A stretch of 64,000 nucleotides of DNA from Plazaster borealis. Lineage: Eukaryota; Echinodermata; Asteroidea; Forcipulatida; Labidiasteridae. The notes under the pieces are model-generated. The model was not told the DNA's origin, made no database searches, and was given only the letters and a program-made list of their open reading frames with translations. The translations under genes were made by a program, and so were the position numbers. The stretch covers positions 31,396,234 to 31,460,233 of the forward strand of contig CM037472.1 in NCBI GenBank assembly GCA_021014325.1, written 5' to 3'. Below are positions 1-12,158 of the stretch, piece by piece; position 1 is the first letter of the stretch; the number at the start of each line of letters is the position of its first letter.

Positions 1-1685
1 GAGGTTTTTCAAACTTTTGTTGATTGACCTTTGGGATAAGCAGTGCAGCTTCAAACCTGGAGGTGACTGCCTGGTGTTTCCACTTCAGACAGCATCGTTT
101 CTCAACAATAACACACAGGTCCCAAGTCTACAAAGTCGATGCACTTTATTTTAAGTACACTCCCAGCCAAGAACTGTCTCCCCTAGAACTTGCCAAAATA
201 ATAGATGTGTTTTCTCAGAGCGAGAGACGATGGGTATGGTGGTGATCCCCATCGCTGTAATTACGAAGTTACGAGTCAAAGAGAAATTATCTGCGTTTTT
301 GATCATCCCAGCCCATCCAAGATGTACTTGTGTGTAGTCGTCGTGTCATAGTTCGGCCACTGACATCAGTCTCAAGTCATCCCAACCCTCATCTTTCCTC
401 TCCTTTAACTTTTTATTACTTCGGTAAATGTAGACTCAGGCCGGAAGGAAACAAGTGTCGTCCCCGTCGTTATGAACTCTAACTGCCATTTTCATTTTGG
501 GAGAAAAATCTGTATTATTGCAGCACAAAATAATTAGGCCACGCAAGCGAGTCGTTGAGCTCGCGCGAGGCGCAGTGCGGGCAAATATTATTTCGTGCTA
601 TTTGCTGTTCGTCTAAGGTTTCAATCGTTATTGCTATGGCTTTGGCAGCTTCGAAGTCGCCTTAATCGGGATGGATCTTGGAACCCGTCCGGGGAATAGG
701 GCCGGGCCTGCTGCCACGCGGGCACGGCCAAACCCCCCAGAATGGAACGGTAATTGACGGATTTACTTCCTGGACGCTGTGTGCCTGATTGACAAGCGTT
801 AAACGCACGCTACCAAACCAATCTATAACTTAAAGACTATATACGGGTCTTGTGTATGCATTTCCTATCATGTACAACTCTTGCACACGGCGAGTACTTT
901 TCTGGTGCATCCACTGTCATCATGCCGGCTCGGTTTCTCTTCCTAGGGGACATCAAGCCATATCATTTTGTGCGCAGTGGGGCAGTAGGCGAATCGGTGG
1001 ATCATGAGCTATAGTTTCCGAGACACACGCAGCCTTCATCTGCATCGTTACTGGGTCAGATTTATTAATGGAACACGCCTACATAATCAAAGCCTAGGCA
1101 TCTTTATGCAAAACCCATTAGTCTAGTTACGATTGGCAAAACAACACTTTCCTTTTAATAGTCCATACATTTATGATACCGATTTCGTGAAAAAAGAGCA
1201 CACCTTCAATGAATTAAATCTTGCAAGTTGCTTTCTCCGATTTCAGCGATTTTTGTTTATAAGATTACCGTATCTCATCATATTGTAATCGGAATAACGT
1301 TGGATTGTTAAATTGCGCGGCAGTTCTCTTAACGGTCCTCAGTAGAATCTTAAAAGATAATCTTTTTACCTTAAATTATTATTCTGTTGCAAGTTAGTAT
1401 CTGCATTATCTTGCGATTCTTAATGCGTGTGAGGTGTTTAAAAAAAAAGGAACATTTTCACCACAATTTGAACCCTTTGGCTTACAGGGTGTTACTATAG
1501 TCCTTTGGCAGCCTTCTTTGGATAGCTTCACATATAAGATAGTCAAGATAAATTTTTACGTGACTTGTCCCCACAACAAAATAAAGTTTGTTTTTGGTTT
1601 CCCCCCTTCAATTTGGTAGGCATTCCAGTGGTGCTCAGTACTCGCGAGGGGTAGACTGTACTACGCTGATCGCGTGTGAAAGTTT
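1..1685. other. intergenic, no gene seen
   Basis: No open frame here resembles a known protein. Most of the stretch is AT-rich. A GC-richer patch at about 430-800 could be regulatory, but I see no diagnostic motif in it. Confidence 0.5.
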
Positions 1686-2040
1686 GAATTAATTTATGAC
1701 CATAAGAATTTACTCAGTAAGCACTGCAGTCGTTGATAGTATAAACTATTTTGAAAAAAGATTCTCTTCGAGGTAATAATATGGTTTTGATAGCTGTTCA
1801 CCCCAAAACATTTGAATCTGATTTCTCAGTTTTCTGAGGGTTGGTGTCCGTTCTTGAATGCTGCAGAGATGCGGTTGGTACCCGCTGTCACCTCGCTAAA
1901 CGTGGTGGATTCGACTTTCTTGTGACTGTTTTCTCAACAAGTATAGACACTGTATTCAGCTGAAACTTTCACAAATGACTTTTTTGTATCTTTCTTTTTA
2001 ATTTTGCCCATTATCAGCATTACGTTGACAAAAATAAATA
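1686..2040 (+). repeat. family D non-autonomous element, copy 1
   Basis: This stretch matches the copies at 4461-4830 and 47733-48010. Shared landmarks are the segment starting GCACTGCAG, GATAGTATAAACTATTTTGA, TTTGAATCTGA, and the block from GTTGGTACCCGC to CACCTCGCTAAA. The left part also resembles the left arm of families A and B, so D belongs to the same mosaic superfamily. A short palindrome (TTTCTCAGTTTTCTGAG region) lies near the middle. It has no coding capacity. The ends are decayed, so the boundaries are approximate. Confidence 0.7.
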
Positions 2041-2119
2041 TATGACTCTAACTTTAAGTTAAAAGTTGACCCAGGAACCTAGGGACCCCACAGACGGACG
2101 TCAAAACGTAAAATGCAAT

Positions 2120-2265
2120 CGGCAGATATGGCATAGCATAACTCATAGTAAAGGTCGTGGGTTCGACTCTCACCCGAGTAATATGACTGGTCTCTCGGGA
2201 AAGTACTAAGTATACAATGCTTTAACGCACATCGGTGTACGGGTAAAACACAAATCTTCTATGCA
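2120..2265 (+). mobile_element. tRNA-derived SINE fragment (3' portion)
   Basis: A pol III box-B-like motif, GGTTCGACTCT, lies at 2160-2170, followed by a tail including CTCGGGAAAGTACT and CATCGGTGTACGGGTAAAAC. No good box A is seen upstream, so this looks like a 5'-truncated or decayed copy and not a working tRNA gene. It lies between a family D copy and a family C copy. Confidence 0.5.
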
Positions 2266-2336
2266 AATTTAATATCTATTAAAACATACGGTAACAAGCA
2301 AACTTATTGGAATCTGTTTCCGTAACTTAAAGGTAT

Positions 2337-2729
2337 GATACAGGATTGGTAGAGTTAACAAAATAGTCGCACACAGTGTTCATGTTTTGTGTGATCAACC
2401 GTATACATGAAATAACAAACTTGTGAAAAAATTGGCTTAATCCGTTGTGTGAGTCAGGAAAAAATAGTGGAAAACCATGCACAATTTCCAGCATGTAAAC
2501 ACAATGTCCTTAATTTTGGTTGTAACAACCGAAATCAGCTGATGCGTTGTTCTTTAGGTTTTCAGATACATTTTTCTCAAATATCACTTCATTTCAGAGG
2601 GAACTATTTTACACAAAAAATGTTTCAAGAGTGTGAACTTCAAAATCAGTAAGCTTTTAGACTAAAATTCAACAATTATGTTTTGGGTTTTTGTTCCCTA
2701 CCAATCCTGTATACATGTAATACCTTTAA
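2337..2729 (+). mobile_element. family C TTAA-flanked element, copy 1
   Basis: A complete copy. It starts TTAA|AGGTATGATACAGGATTGG and ends in the inverted terminal sequence CCAATCCTGTATACAT...ACCT|TTAA. TTAA is present at both ends. The internal landmarks AACAAACTTGTGAAA, AATCCGTTGTGTGAGTCAGG and the central palindrome GGTTGTAACAACC recur in the copies at 16.3, 18.8, 46.1, 48.1 and 51 kb. There is no transposase, so it is non-autonomous. TTAA targeting suggests mobilisation by a piggyBac-type transposase (inference). Confidence 0.85.
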
Positions 2730-3925
2730 CTTTACTTATTGGAATGTATGACTGAAATTTATATAATTTGAAGGAACTTTGTCTCAACATTGTAAAATAT
2801 TATGGGTGAAATTCGCCTCGTACGTATTTTACAGGTTTATGCTGTAAATGACGACTTTAATGTTGACGTACTACGGGTACGGTACGACTCGACTTGGCAT
2901 ACGAGTCGAACAAATTAATCCCAGTTTGAAAACGTTAATGTACAACGTTCAGGTTTAGTCATTGCGTCGTCGGGTAATGCAATTACTGTTAAGTGTTTTT
3001 TTCAAATTTGCATTTAGAAACGTAACAACAATTTCGATAATTTATAAGAAAAGCACCTCTGGGCTCCAGCGGCAGCTTTATACAATATTGGTTTTACGTT
3101 ACAATTTGACCTTTTACCATTATTTATTTATTATACTCAGACTCCATAATGAAACAAAGAATAAACATTCTTGCTTGTGTGAAAACACTAGATAGCAAAA
3201 CGTCGGACGGTGTTTGAAAGTTAATGCTCACTGAGTATAAGGCATTTTATCATTTATTGATGATAAACTGAATTATATATATTTTTTAATTGCTTCCATT
3301 ATATATTTGGGTACCGTTGTAACAGTATTTAATTAAGAATTAAGGGACAATGTTACCTGCCAAATGTCAACTGGATGGGTTGATATCAATTATTGATTTC
3401 AGATGAGATTTAAAGCAGTAAACTTGCTGATAATTGCTAATTGTCAGTTTTTATGATCGCAAGTTATTTAATACATTCCCTTCACGACATATTGGCAGTT
3501 CCCCTATACAGAAATACATCTGACACCAGCAAGCTTTAAAGGTGCAGTCGCGTTCAGAATACAATGATCTTTGGTCTGAGTATTTCCACACACATTGCTA
3601 CCCAGGTTGGGGAAGGGTGTGCAGCTCTAAATTGCCGAGGCTCGATCGTTTTAGGGAACTCATTAAAATTATAGTTCATACAACTTGCTCTAGAACTGGT
3701 AAAATGTTACATTTCGAATCACGGAATTGCAGGACAAGATAACACCTTTAAGAGGGAAAGGGCACGTCATTATGGGTCTGATGCACATTATATGCCGACA
3801 TTTTAAATATCTCAAATTTGAAGAGTCTTGTTTGAGGAATGTTATATTTTAAATATGAATGCCTGAGACCATCACACGTGGGATTCGATGGGTGGGGTAA
3901 AAACAATCGATAAATATGATGTTAT
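2730..3925. other. intergenic, no gene seen
   Basis: AT-rich sequence with only short open frames and no recognisable protein, RNA gene or repeat family. Confidence 0.5.
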
Positions 3926-4324
3926 TAAAGGCATCGAACACGTTTGGGAATGAATCTGATAATTAATGGCAATCAAAACAGACTTGGTAAGAAGTGCAGC
4001 ACCTTTGGATAGTAAAATGCATTTTGAGAAACTTTTCACTTCGAAGTACTGCAGTTATGGAAAAATATATAACATTTTATCCCAAAGACATTTGAATCTG
4101 AGAAGCGTTACGCTTAACGTATCTCATAGTCATAGTGTGTATTCCAATGCAGATTATTCTTCCTGCGTGGACATAACCGCTCCAGATTTTCGGCAATATC
4201 TCAAAAACGCTACCACCTTTTAAAATGAATTTTTCACAGGTTAGTTTTATGGTATATATCTACAACTATATAGGTTTGAAACAAACAATATGCTCCAATT
4301 ACAAAACGTGTACGATGCCTTTAA
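3926..4324 (+). mobile_element. family B TTAA-flanked element, copy 1
   Basis: Starts TTAA|AGGCATCGAACACGTTTGG and ends in the inverted form (AACGTGTACGATGCCT|TTAA), with TTAA on both sides. Internal landmarks shared with the copies at 9.0, 24.7 and 43.3 kb are GACTTGGTAAGAAG, CTTCGAAGTACTGC, TTTGAATCTGAGAAGCG, GGACATAACCGCTC and CGCTACCACCTTTT. The centre is an imperfect palindrome (AAGCGTTACG...AACGTATCTC). It carries no coding sequence. Confidence 0.85.
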
Positions 4325-4460
4325 GTGGTCCTGTAAAGGAACAACTCATTTGGTGATATATAGGGCCTACTCGTAATCGAATGAGTTATTCTTTCAGATT
4401 ATATTTTTGTTATTTTCACAGGTTGGTGTATGTGTAAACTTGTTGATTTATTTTGCAGGC

Positions 4461-4830
4461 ATAAAGGTAGAGTCACAGATTGGTAAATACTCCAAAACCT
4501 AATAACCATAAACACTTACTTGGTGAGAAGCACTGCAGCTGTTGATAGTATAAACTATTTTGAGAAGGGATTGCCTTCGAAGTAATATGGTTTGAATAAC
4601 TTTTCACCCAAAAGCATTTGAATCTGAGAACTGAGGGTTAGTGTCCGTTCGCGAATGCTGCGGCCAGAGATGCGGTTGGTACCCGCAGTCACCTCGCTAA
4701 ACGGGGATGGATTCGGCATTCTTGTGAAAATACCGTTACAGTTTTGTTTATGTTTTCTTAGCAAGTAGACGCTGTATTCAGCTGAATCTGGTGACTTTGA
4801 TGGTATCTGTCTAAGTTTGCCGACCAACAA
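4461..4830 (+). repeat. family D element, copy 2
   Basis: The best-preserved left end of family D. ATAAAGGTAG...CAGATTGGTAAATACTCC is followed by CACTTACTTGGTGAGAAG, so D is joined to the same terminal type as families A, B and C. The body carries GGTTGGTACCCGCAGTCACC and GATGGATTCGGCATTCTTG. The central palindrome has lost one half. The right end is not clear. Confidence 0.7.
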
Positions 4831-6889
4831 GTATTACCCTTCCTTGTATGTTTAGACACACGTGACAGGTACCAACATCAAAGCGTTATATCATCTTTAA
4901 AGATAGAACCCCAGATAGTATTCATGAAGTGGCCCATTAAAATACATGTATTGATGGAATAATTTGCAGATAATCTAAACAGCCACGTCACTCTAGAGAA
5001 CACACATTTGTAAGAGATGAACCATCGGGGTGCGAACTAAGTGCAGCTCTAGATCCCCAAAGTAAAGACACATCTCAAAAATAAGAACCGCTGCATTTTG
5101 TAAATGTAGTTTGTTTTATATGGTTAAATTATAGCACTCTGCGAAAGAGGCTCAAGTTATGTCATAATCAAACTTGTTTCAAAGGGGGAAAGGGGGCGGA
5201 TGCGGAAAGACATCAAAATGAGCAATATGCACGAAGGCTTCAAATTTGCATGTTGGCAAAATTAGCGAGTAAGTGTATGACTTTCTCAAATAGGCCTCAG
5301 CCATTATGTTTCGTTTGTCCGTTCTGTATCTGCCAGGCCTGTCATTTAAAACAAAAACAGGGGGTTCAATTGAGCTTCTTCTGAAGGATGACAGCATTTG
5401 AGACACTATTTTCTCTTGGCAGTTGGTGATGAACTAACTGTTGAAAAACACAATTAGATTCTGTTGTTTATTCTGAAATTTCTATAAATAAACCAGAATA
5501 GGCCTATGTCATTGGATTATGAATATAATAATGCTATGTTCACCTCTTGGGAGATAGAGGGAGAAAATCGAAAGTACAAGACAAGTACATTAACACATTC
5601 TACCTTCATATTTGTTTTTGTTTTGTATATATATATAGACCTATATTATACAAATAAAATGGATTCATTTGAGTGCATTGTCGCAGAATATAATCAAGAT
5701 GTAAAGTCTGGACTATTCCATTCCGCGAGGGGAAGCCAAGTGAAATGGAAAAGCCAGATTTTTACCGATTTAAACGAAATGAATTCAATTCTTATTTTTC
5801 ATTCGCACACATAGATCCCTGCCATTTGATATTTTGTTTTCACAATAAACACAAATTAGACACGGCAACTCATCCACACCACATTCTGAAAATTATTTAT
5901 AAGAAAAACCTTCTAAACAACGTGGACGACTCCATGTAGACACCAACCTTGTCCGTCGTGACAAGACCTTGCCAAACGGGCGGGGAACTATTATTTTGGA
6001 AACGACGCTGCGAAGTGTCCAATAGTTATCTATATTGGACTCCAATATTAAATTTTGGAGAGTCGCGGCAGTATATTCATGGCAAATTAAAGGATGACAC
6101 GTGGCGTGTTCCACCAATCAAATAACAAAGATCCGTGTGTGTATATAAATATATAATTATCTGTTAAAATACATTACGCTTTGACACTTTTTCTGTGGAA
6201 CATACTCTGTACAAAAAGATTGACCCAGCTATTCCATTGGCCAAATGAAAAATTGTACATTTTGTATCGTTACTGCCACATAAATTCCAGAGCAGCAACA
6301 ATTACAGCTGAACTTGTTTTCAGACATGCCCTCCTTTCTTCAAATCAACATTTTAAAGTAAAAAACTTGTACGGTGCAGTCTCCATACAAATTCTTCCAT
6401 TTGGCTGAGTACATATTGTGCCGGCAGAAAATCCGCGAGGAAGTTCTGTGGCTCTTTTGTAAACACGTGATGTCGCAGATTACATTGCATACGGAATGTC
6501 GTCCTTCGTATTGGTATTCGGCAGATCGGGTGTCAAATAATTATTTAGCAAATAAAATATTGGGATGACAATTAAATGCATCTCCAATTATTGAATTATC
6601 TCTGTTTATTAAAGAAAAAATCTATCACTAAATGTCAGAGAAAGCAGCTCCATGTATTTCACGCCGTTTGTATTTGTTTTCTTCTTTCGTTTTAACCCTC
6701 TATTGGCACTGTGTGTGTAGATTGGGTTGTCAGAAGCTGTGTGTGTGATAACAAACTTATAAGTTCTTGAGAATCCCCCCTTTTTGTTTTGTCTCTTTCC
6801 ACATCATCATCCTCTCCCTTCTCTCTCTGTCTTCGGGAACGCAGGCTACAGTGGGAGTCAACAACAACAATTTACATGCTTTCGGTCTA
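4831..6889. other. intergenic, no gene seen
   Basis: No supported gene. It contains short AT-rich simple stretches (for example TATATATA near 5630) and unremarkable short frames in both strands. The last 120 bases before the CAA array encode a hydrophobic run in one frame (from 6767) that opens straight into the repeat. I do not regard it as a gene. Confidence 0.5.
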
Positions 6890-7013
6890 CTTCAACAGCA
6901 GAAGCAACAAGAACAAGAACAAGAACAAGAACAAAAACAAGAACAAGAACAAGAACAAGAACAAGAACAAGAACAAGAACAAGAACAAGAACAACAACAA
7001 GAACAACAACAAG

Positions 7014-7048
<35 letters not shown>

Positions 7049-7115
7049 ATACAACGACAACAAATACAACAACAAATACAACAAATACAACAAATTTAAC
7101 AACAACAACAAATTT

Positions 7116-7187
<72 letters not shown>

Positions 7188-7250
7188 AACAACAACAGCA
7201 ACAACAACAGGAGCAGCAGCTGCATCAGTAGTAACAGCAGCAGCAGTTTC
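6890..7250 (+). repeat. (CAA/GAA/CAG)n trinucleotide array
   Basis: A long low-complexity tract. AACAAG hexamers come first, then nearly pure CAA triplets broken by AATTTAA interruptions, then CAG/CAA. All six frames stay open through it, giving poly-Gln/Glu, poly-Asn/Lys and poly-Thr, or on the other strand poly-Leu and poly-Val. That is the expected behaviour of a simple repeat. A matching TTG array in opposite orientation lies at 11.1 kb. Confidence 0.95.
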
Positions 7251-8334
7251 TGATTCGTTGTTATTAAAACACACATGGAGACAGCAATGTCAGACGGCCT
7301 CCCTATTTAGTTATAGGATTTTGTATTAAAGAAAAACAAGAAGGTTTAACCACCATAAAGATGAAGGACTATGTCTTCAATTACAAAAAGTTAGCTAAAT
7401 AAATGAATAAATATAAACATTTTATAATCAAAAAAAGGAAAAACAATATAAAAAACACTCTAAACTCAAAAGGATTAATGCACAATGTTGATTTCTTCAA
7501 TATTGTAATTGTTTTGTTATTTCCAGTGGATCAGTTATACGACTTTATTGCAAAAGCACATTCACAGAAAGTTTTAAAAACCCGATCACTTCCTTTTCAT
7601 TGTCTTGATTTAATTACTATATAAGAAATAAATAATTGATTTAAAAAGAGCCGTAAATCAAACTTATTGTAGATAGTTTTAAGCAAAAGGACGACGACAA
7701 CAAGTCAAAGAAAAGTGCAATGATATCCATTGATCAAGTTCCATGATCATGTATTTTGAATTGCACACGTAGAGTGAAGAGGACAGGTAGTAAACAATAT
7801 TCAGATTGTGTTTCTCCTTATTTTTATTTCGAGCTATTACGAACAATAATTGACAAAGTTTTGAGCTAACATAGAGAAAGTAAATTATACAAATAATTCC
7901 GTAAACCTAATGGTGCAAACATTTCCACGGAGTGATCATTTCTGTACCGAATGATAACCGACTCTCTACAAAGAGGGCGCTGTTCCACTGGGCCCATACA
8001 TTATGTATGTTTGCGGGGCTAGAAGGGGTAGATAGAAGGGGCATGCTTGCAAGGCGAGTTTAACCTGCCACAACCTTCAGTTCGTCTCCAATACCCTTTT
8101 AAAAATAATCGTCTTGCTAAGTTCAAATCTTTCAAGGAAGAAAAACTTTCGCAGTGGTTAGTAGGCCCTCACCCAAGTACGTGGTGTCAGTTAGCATCAT
8201 GTAAAACAGTTTATCAGTGCAAGTGCATCACCGGTACGTACTATCCACCAAACAGCCCTCTGTAAGCACATGATGGTGATGTTTTAATAAAAAATAAAAA
8301 ATAAAAAACCCAACTGTAAATTATAAATACAAAC
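7251..8334. other. intergenic, no gene seen
   Basis: AT-rich DNA without a recognisable gene. The piece at 8047-8265 has an open frame with no family resemblance. Confidence 0.5.
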
Positions 8335-8565
8335 TATGTTCCCCGAGCAAACAAAGTTCTAGGTCAAAAAGCTTTCAGTGTAGCTGGGCCAATGATTTGG
8401 AACAATCTTCCTACTGTCATTAGGGAATCTGTTACTTTTCTACATTTCGTAAAGTTATAAAGACTCACCTTTTTCCACGTTAATTGCTTTTATGTGCGCT
8501 ATGATCTTGATGGAATAGAGCCTTATAAATGTTTATTGTTATGTTATGTTATGTTATGTTATGGA
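8335..8565 (+). pseudogene. non-LTR retrotransposon (LINE) reverse-transcriptase 3' remnant with TTATG tail
   Basis: Read from 8335, the sequence gives YVPRANKVLGQKAFSVAG and then PMIWNNLPTVIRESVTFL, followed by HFVKL, a stop, and RLTFFH. This matches the characteristic C-terminal tail of CR1/L2/Rex-type LINE ORF2 proteins (general form: aFsvAgPxlWNsLPxxIRes...Fkk.LKthLF). The frame is broken by a stop where a Lys-Thr would be expected, and nothing upstream of it is retained, as in a 5'-truncated insertion. The (TTATG)n run at about 8538-8562 is a plausible LINE 3' microsatellite tail. It is non-functional. Confidence 0.8.
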
Positions 8566-9027
8566 ACTAATTTTCTTTACTTTGTATAAAGTTCACCCAA
8601 TCGTATCTGACTGGTATTCATTTCCCAGGGAGGCAGCTCATCGTCTTGAAGTACAAAACCAACCTAAGTAGAAACTATTAATGAAAGTGTTGATCACTTG
8701 GACAGACGATTAGGTTTTCACGAAACAGAAAAGACCAGAGTTTGGATAATATACACGAAAACCTAATGCATTATTGGTGTTTGATTAATGTATACGAAAG
8801 CCCCATTCATTATTGGGTTTTAACAGGTTGGTGCTCAGACATTTCCAAATCAGAACAATCTCCAACGCTGAGTTTGATCATTTTTTGTGTGAATTCTAAA
8901 CTGAAGGAGACTGCCATGAAAAACAAGAACCCTCTAAATTTGAGAGAGTGATCAATAATCTGAAACGCTCGACCGATTTATAGAGTTTCCCGGAGCTAGT
9001 GAATGTGAATTATTCCAACGAGTCTGT
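8566..9027. other. intergenic, no gene seen
   Basis: Short unremarkable sequence between two mobile-element remnants. Near 8750-8815 a phrase recurs imperfectly (ATACACGAAAACC/ATACGAAAGCC followed by CATTATTGG), a small local duplication. Confidence 0.4.
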
Positions 9028-9433
9028 TTAAGTGCATGTCTGTATACGTTTGGTAATTACTCATAAAATTAATGGCAATAAAAACTTACTTGGTAAGAAG
9101 TACAGCAGCTTCTGATAGTATAAAACATTTTGAGAAACATTTCACTTTTAAATAATGTGGTTATGGAAAAAGATATAAGTTTTTATCCAAAGAAAATTTG
9201 AATCTGAAAAGCTTTTCTGTCAGAAACGTTTCTCAGATTGTGTATTCCAATTGCAGATTATTCGTCCTGCAAGGACATAGCCGCTCCAGATTTTCGGCAA
9301 TATCTCAAAAAGCTACCACCTTTTGAAATGAAATTTTCACAGGTTAGTTTTATGGTATATATCTTCAACTAGACCTATATAGTATTGAAACAAACAGTGG
9401 ATTCCAATTACCAAACGCATACAATCCCTTTAA
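9028..9433 (+). mobile_element. family B TTAA-flanked element, copy 2
   Basis: The left end is decayed (TTAA at 9028, then GTATACGTTTGGTAATTACTC). The right end is ACCAAACGCATACAATCCCT|TTAA. The body matches the copies at 3.9 and 43.3 kb. The central palindrome reads AAAAGCTTTTCTGTCAGAAA then CGTTTCTCAG, so its arms differ from other B copies but still pair in part. There is no coding sequence. Confidence 0.8.
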
Positions 9434-10933
9434 GCCGAGGATCATAAGAATTATCGACTTTAACATTCTACCATTGAAGACAGAACGTAATGCAAATCAG
9501 AGGCGTTTTACAAATGGAGTTTGTGAAGGAAATGTACAACCCCTCTCATATTTCAACTCGCAAAGATTGCAAAAATGACAAAGCCAAGTTACGTTGGTAT
9601 ACAATTTCCACTCCAAATGGCTCTTGGATACCCCGGCCAATACAGCACAATCATAAATCAAACTGTGGTAATGTTGAGCTGGGTTTTTTTTTTTGACAAG
9701 AAGCTAGTATTTTGGTGGGGGAGAAAAAAAATCTATCCCTTGAAACCGAGTGAAACAAAACATGTAACCGTGGTGCGGGTGACTGATACCTTACTAGGGG
9801 ACCCATTACACTGATGACTACACCATCGCGTTCCGCTATCAGGTTCCTGCAATCACTGCACGTATTATTGCGTACACCGTACTTGTCATTGAGTACACGG
9901 TACCGGGTACGCCACCAAACCGTCCAACCCTAAGCACAAGTACAAGACAACCCTGATGTAGAATCAGTACCAAAATGTGTAACTCGCAAAAAAAAAAATA
10001 AAAAAATCAAACAAATATTCAAAATAATATATTATCAAGGATGATCACATCTTGTGACAGTCTTTGTATCTCTCCACCGCAGCAATTGCATTCTTCTTTC
10101 AAGAGGGTCCGAGGCCCGTGTGTGGAGTCCTCCGCTCCTCGTTGTTGCCAGGCAGTGTTCAAGACCCGAACCAACTGGGTAGAAATAACGGCGGGAGTGT
10201 TTGGAGAGAGACGGAGGGAAAAAAGGCTGGCCGGCAGCCGGCTGTTGACTTTGTTGTAATGCAATTTTCATGAGAGTCTCCACGGCGGTTTTCTTGTCAA
10301 CACTATTTAAACGGAGTTGACGGAGACTTGACGCCGACTGTGCTCATTTTTGTTTCCCAATCTCACTCTCACTAACTCTGGCTCTTGACGAAAGCAAAAC
10401 AGAACAACCATACGTCAATATAAAAAATAACTTTAACAATATTCCAATGGATTGATTTTGTTCCCTACCTGTTTGGAATAATCAAAATACCATTCCCCGC
10501 AATAACGAAACCAGACTTGTTGTCACCAGCGACAGAGCGCAAGTCCCGAAAATGTTTGTTTCAGTCCTGTTTTAAAGTAACCGGTACATCAAGTGAAGTT
10601 TGCTCTTGTTATAAAAGAGATTTATTTTCGCCCCCAAAAAATTATAAATAAATAAAAAAGGGCTGCAGTGCTAATCATAACACATTAATGTGTTTGTAAC
10701 CATTCCAAGTCTCAGTGCGTGGTGACATTTTAATAAATAGCAAACAATGTGTCATGTTTTTTATTCAGCCACAAATTTGTATGTGCTTTGATCGATTTAT
10801 GTTTGAGGCGTTTGTACAAACATGTGTTCCAGGTAAAACTATACTACAGGGAGTTTAGAGACAATCAAGAAGTTTGGATATTGTAAATCGCCATGGGATT
10901 GGATCATCGTAGGGTGCTCGAAAATCTCATTAT
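9434..10933. other. intergenic with GC-richer island 10040-10320
   Basis: No gene is recognised. The island at about 10040-10320 stands out from the AT-rich background and is open in several frames, but none resembles a protein family. It could be regulatory. A TCF/LEF-like CTTTGATC lies near 10787. Confidence 0.4.
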
Positions 10934-11062
10934 TATAGACTGTTCAAGTCTGGCGCGTATTCGAACATTGGGACCCGTTAAAGTTCGCGAGTACGTTTCC
11001 TTCACTCAATAAGCAAGGTACACAATGTTCAAATACGCGCGAGACTTGCACGGTCTGCTATA
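10934..11062. mobile_element. family H short inverted-repeat element, copy 1
   Basis: About 129 bp. The left end is TATAGACTGTTCAAGTCTGG then CGCGTATTCGAACATTG. The right end is the inverted CAATGTTCAAATACGCGCG then AGACTTGCACGGTCTGCTATA. The arms of roughly 40 bp cover most of the element, so it could fold into a hairpin. It shares both arms with the element at 21524-21668. TATA flanks suggest TA-type insertion (inference). Confidence 0.75.
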
Positions 11063-11114
11063 AGCAGTTCCAGGATCAAGTTCGTTAAAGTTAAACTTTC
11101 CGAATAAAAAACGT

Positions 11115-11293
11115 CATCGGCGTCGTCGTCGTTGTCGTCGTTGTCATCGTCGTTGTTGTTGTCGATGTTGTTGTTGTTGTTGTTGTTGTTGCTGATGTTG
11201 TTGTTGTTGTTGTTGTTGTTGTTGGTGTTGGTGTTGGTGGTGTTGTTGTTGTTGTTTTGTTGTTGTTGTTGTTGCTGTTGTTGTTGTTGTCGC

Positions 11294-11324
<31 letters not shown>

Positions 11325-11326
11325 GC

Positions 11327-11368
<42 letters not shown>

Positions 11369-11395
11369 CGTCGTTGTTGTTGTTGTTGCTGATGT
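11115..11395 (-). repeat. (TTG/CAA)n trinucleotide array
   Basis: Roughly 280 bp of TTG triplets interspersed with TCG, GTG and CTG. It is the reverse complement type of the CAA array at 6.9 kb. Its open frames (poly-Leu, poly-Cys) are artefacts of the repeat. Confidence 0.95.
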
Positions 11396-11707
11396 TACAT
11401 CTTGTAAAGGTCTTTACGTGTTTGGTTTTTGAGGACTAAATTAATTCCCATTCTCTAGTTTTTAATAAACACACCAGACAACCAACATGTGAACATTTCA
11501 GCAAATTTGATGAAAAGCAATTTATGTTCATGCCCGTTATTTCGATTGCGGCAATCGAATTAACCAACGCTATTTGATGTCTCCAAATGCTATTTTCTCG
11601 ACTTTGACAGTATTTCAGATGGATATAAAATTATGTGTCCTGCAGGCTTGTTGCTGGTTTGAACGTAGAGCGAGCTTTAAGATCGTAACATGTAAATGTG
11701 TCGATAA

Positions 11708-12158
11708 TAGACTGTGCAAGTCTTGCGCATATTTGAACTTCCGGAACGTAGTTTATGGCTATACAATATTTCTGGGAAAGTAACATTTTGCAACAAAATA
11801 TGAAACTAGATTTCCTTTTTTTTAATCAACGAGAAAAACCCGAGCAAGACTTGACCTACAGTTAATTGTAAAAAATTAAGAATTTTACCAAATTGACGTT
11901 CACGTAATCATTAAACCTATAATAAATAATGTTCGCACAAATTCGGGCATGATTGCGAGTGAGATTTCAAAAAAAAATTAGCATCCTCGTCCCATGCTTT
12001 AATTGTGTTGAAAAACAATTCAAATTGATATTTATAACAAATTGCTATAAGTACGTTTTGAACTTTGTATTACTAGAATTTAAAAAGACGATTTGATTTC
12101 ATAGAAAATTATAGTCTTCGTTCGAGTTGTTTTCGATACACGCGAGACTTGCTCAGTA
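11708..12158. mobile_element. family H long inverted-repeat element, copy 1
   Basis: Starts TAGACTGTGCAAGTCTTGCG and ends in the inverted CACGCGAGACTTGCTCAGTA. The interior shares blocks with the copy at 21682-22385: GCATCCTCGTCCCA versus GCATCCTTGTCCCA, GATTTGATTTCATAGAAAAT versus GATTTGATTTCAGAGAAAAT, and GTCTTCGTT versus GTTCTTCGTT. It is about 450 bp versus about 700 bp for the other copy. It is non-coding, hence non-autonomous. Confidence 0.7.

Noticed and set aside
6767..7329. Open frames coding Gln/Glu-, Thr- or Asn/Lys-rich proteins, one starting with a hydrophobic leader
   Set aside because: All frames on both strands are open through a CAA/GAA triplet array, and outside the array nothing resembles a protein. 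This is a repeat artefact.
11132..11439. Poly-Leu and poly-Cys open frames
   Set aside because: Produced by the TTG array.
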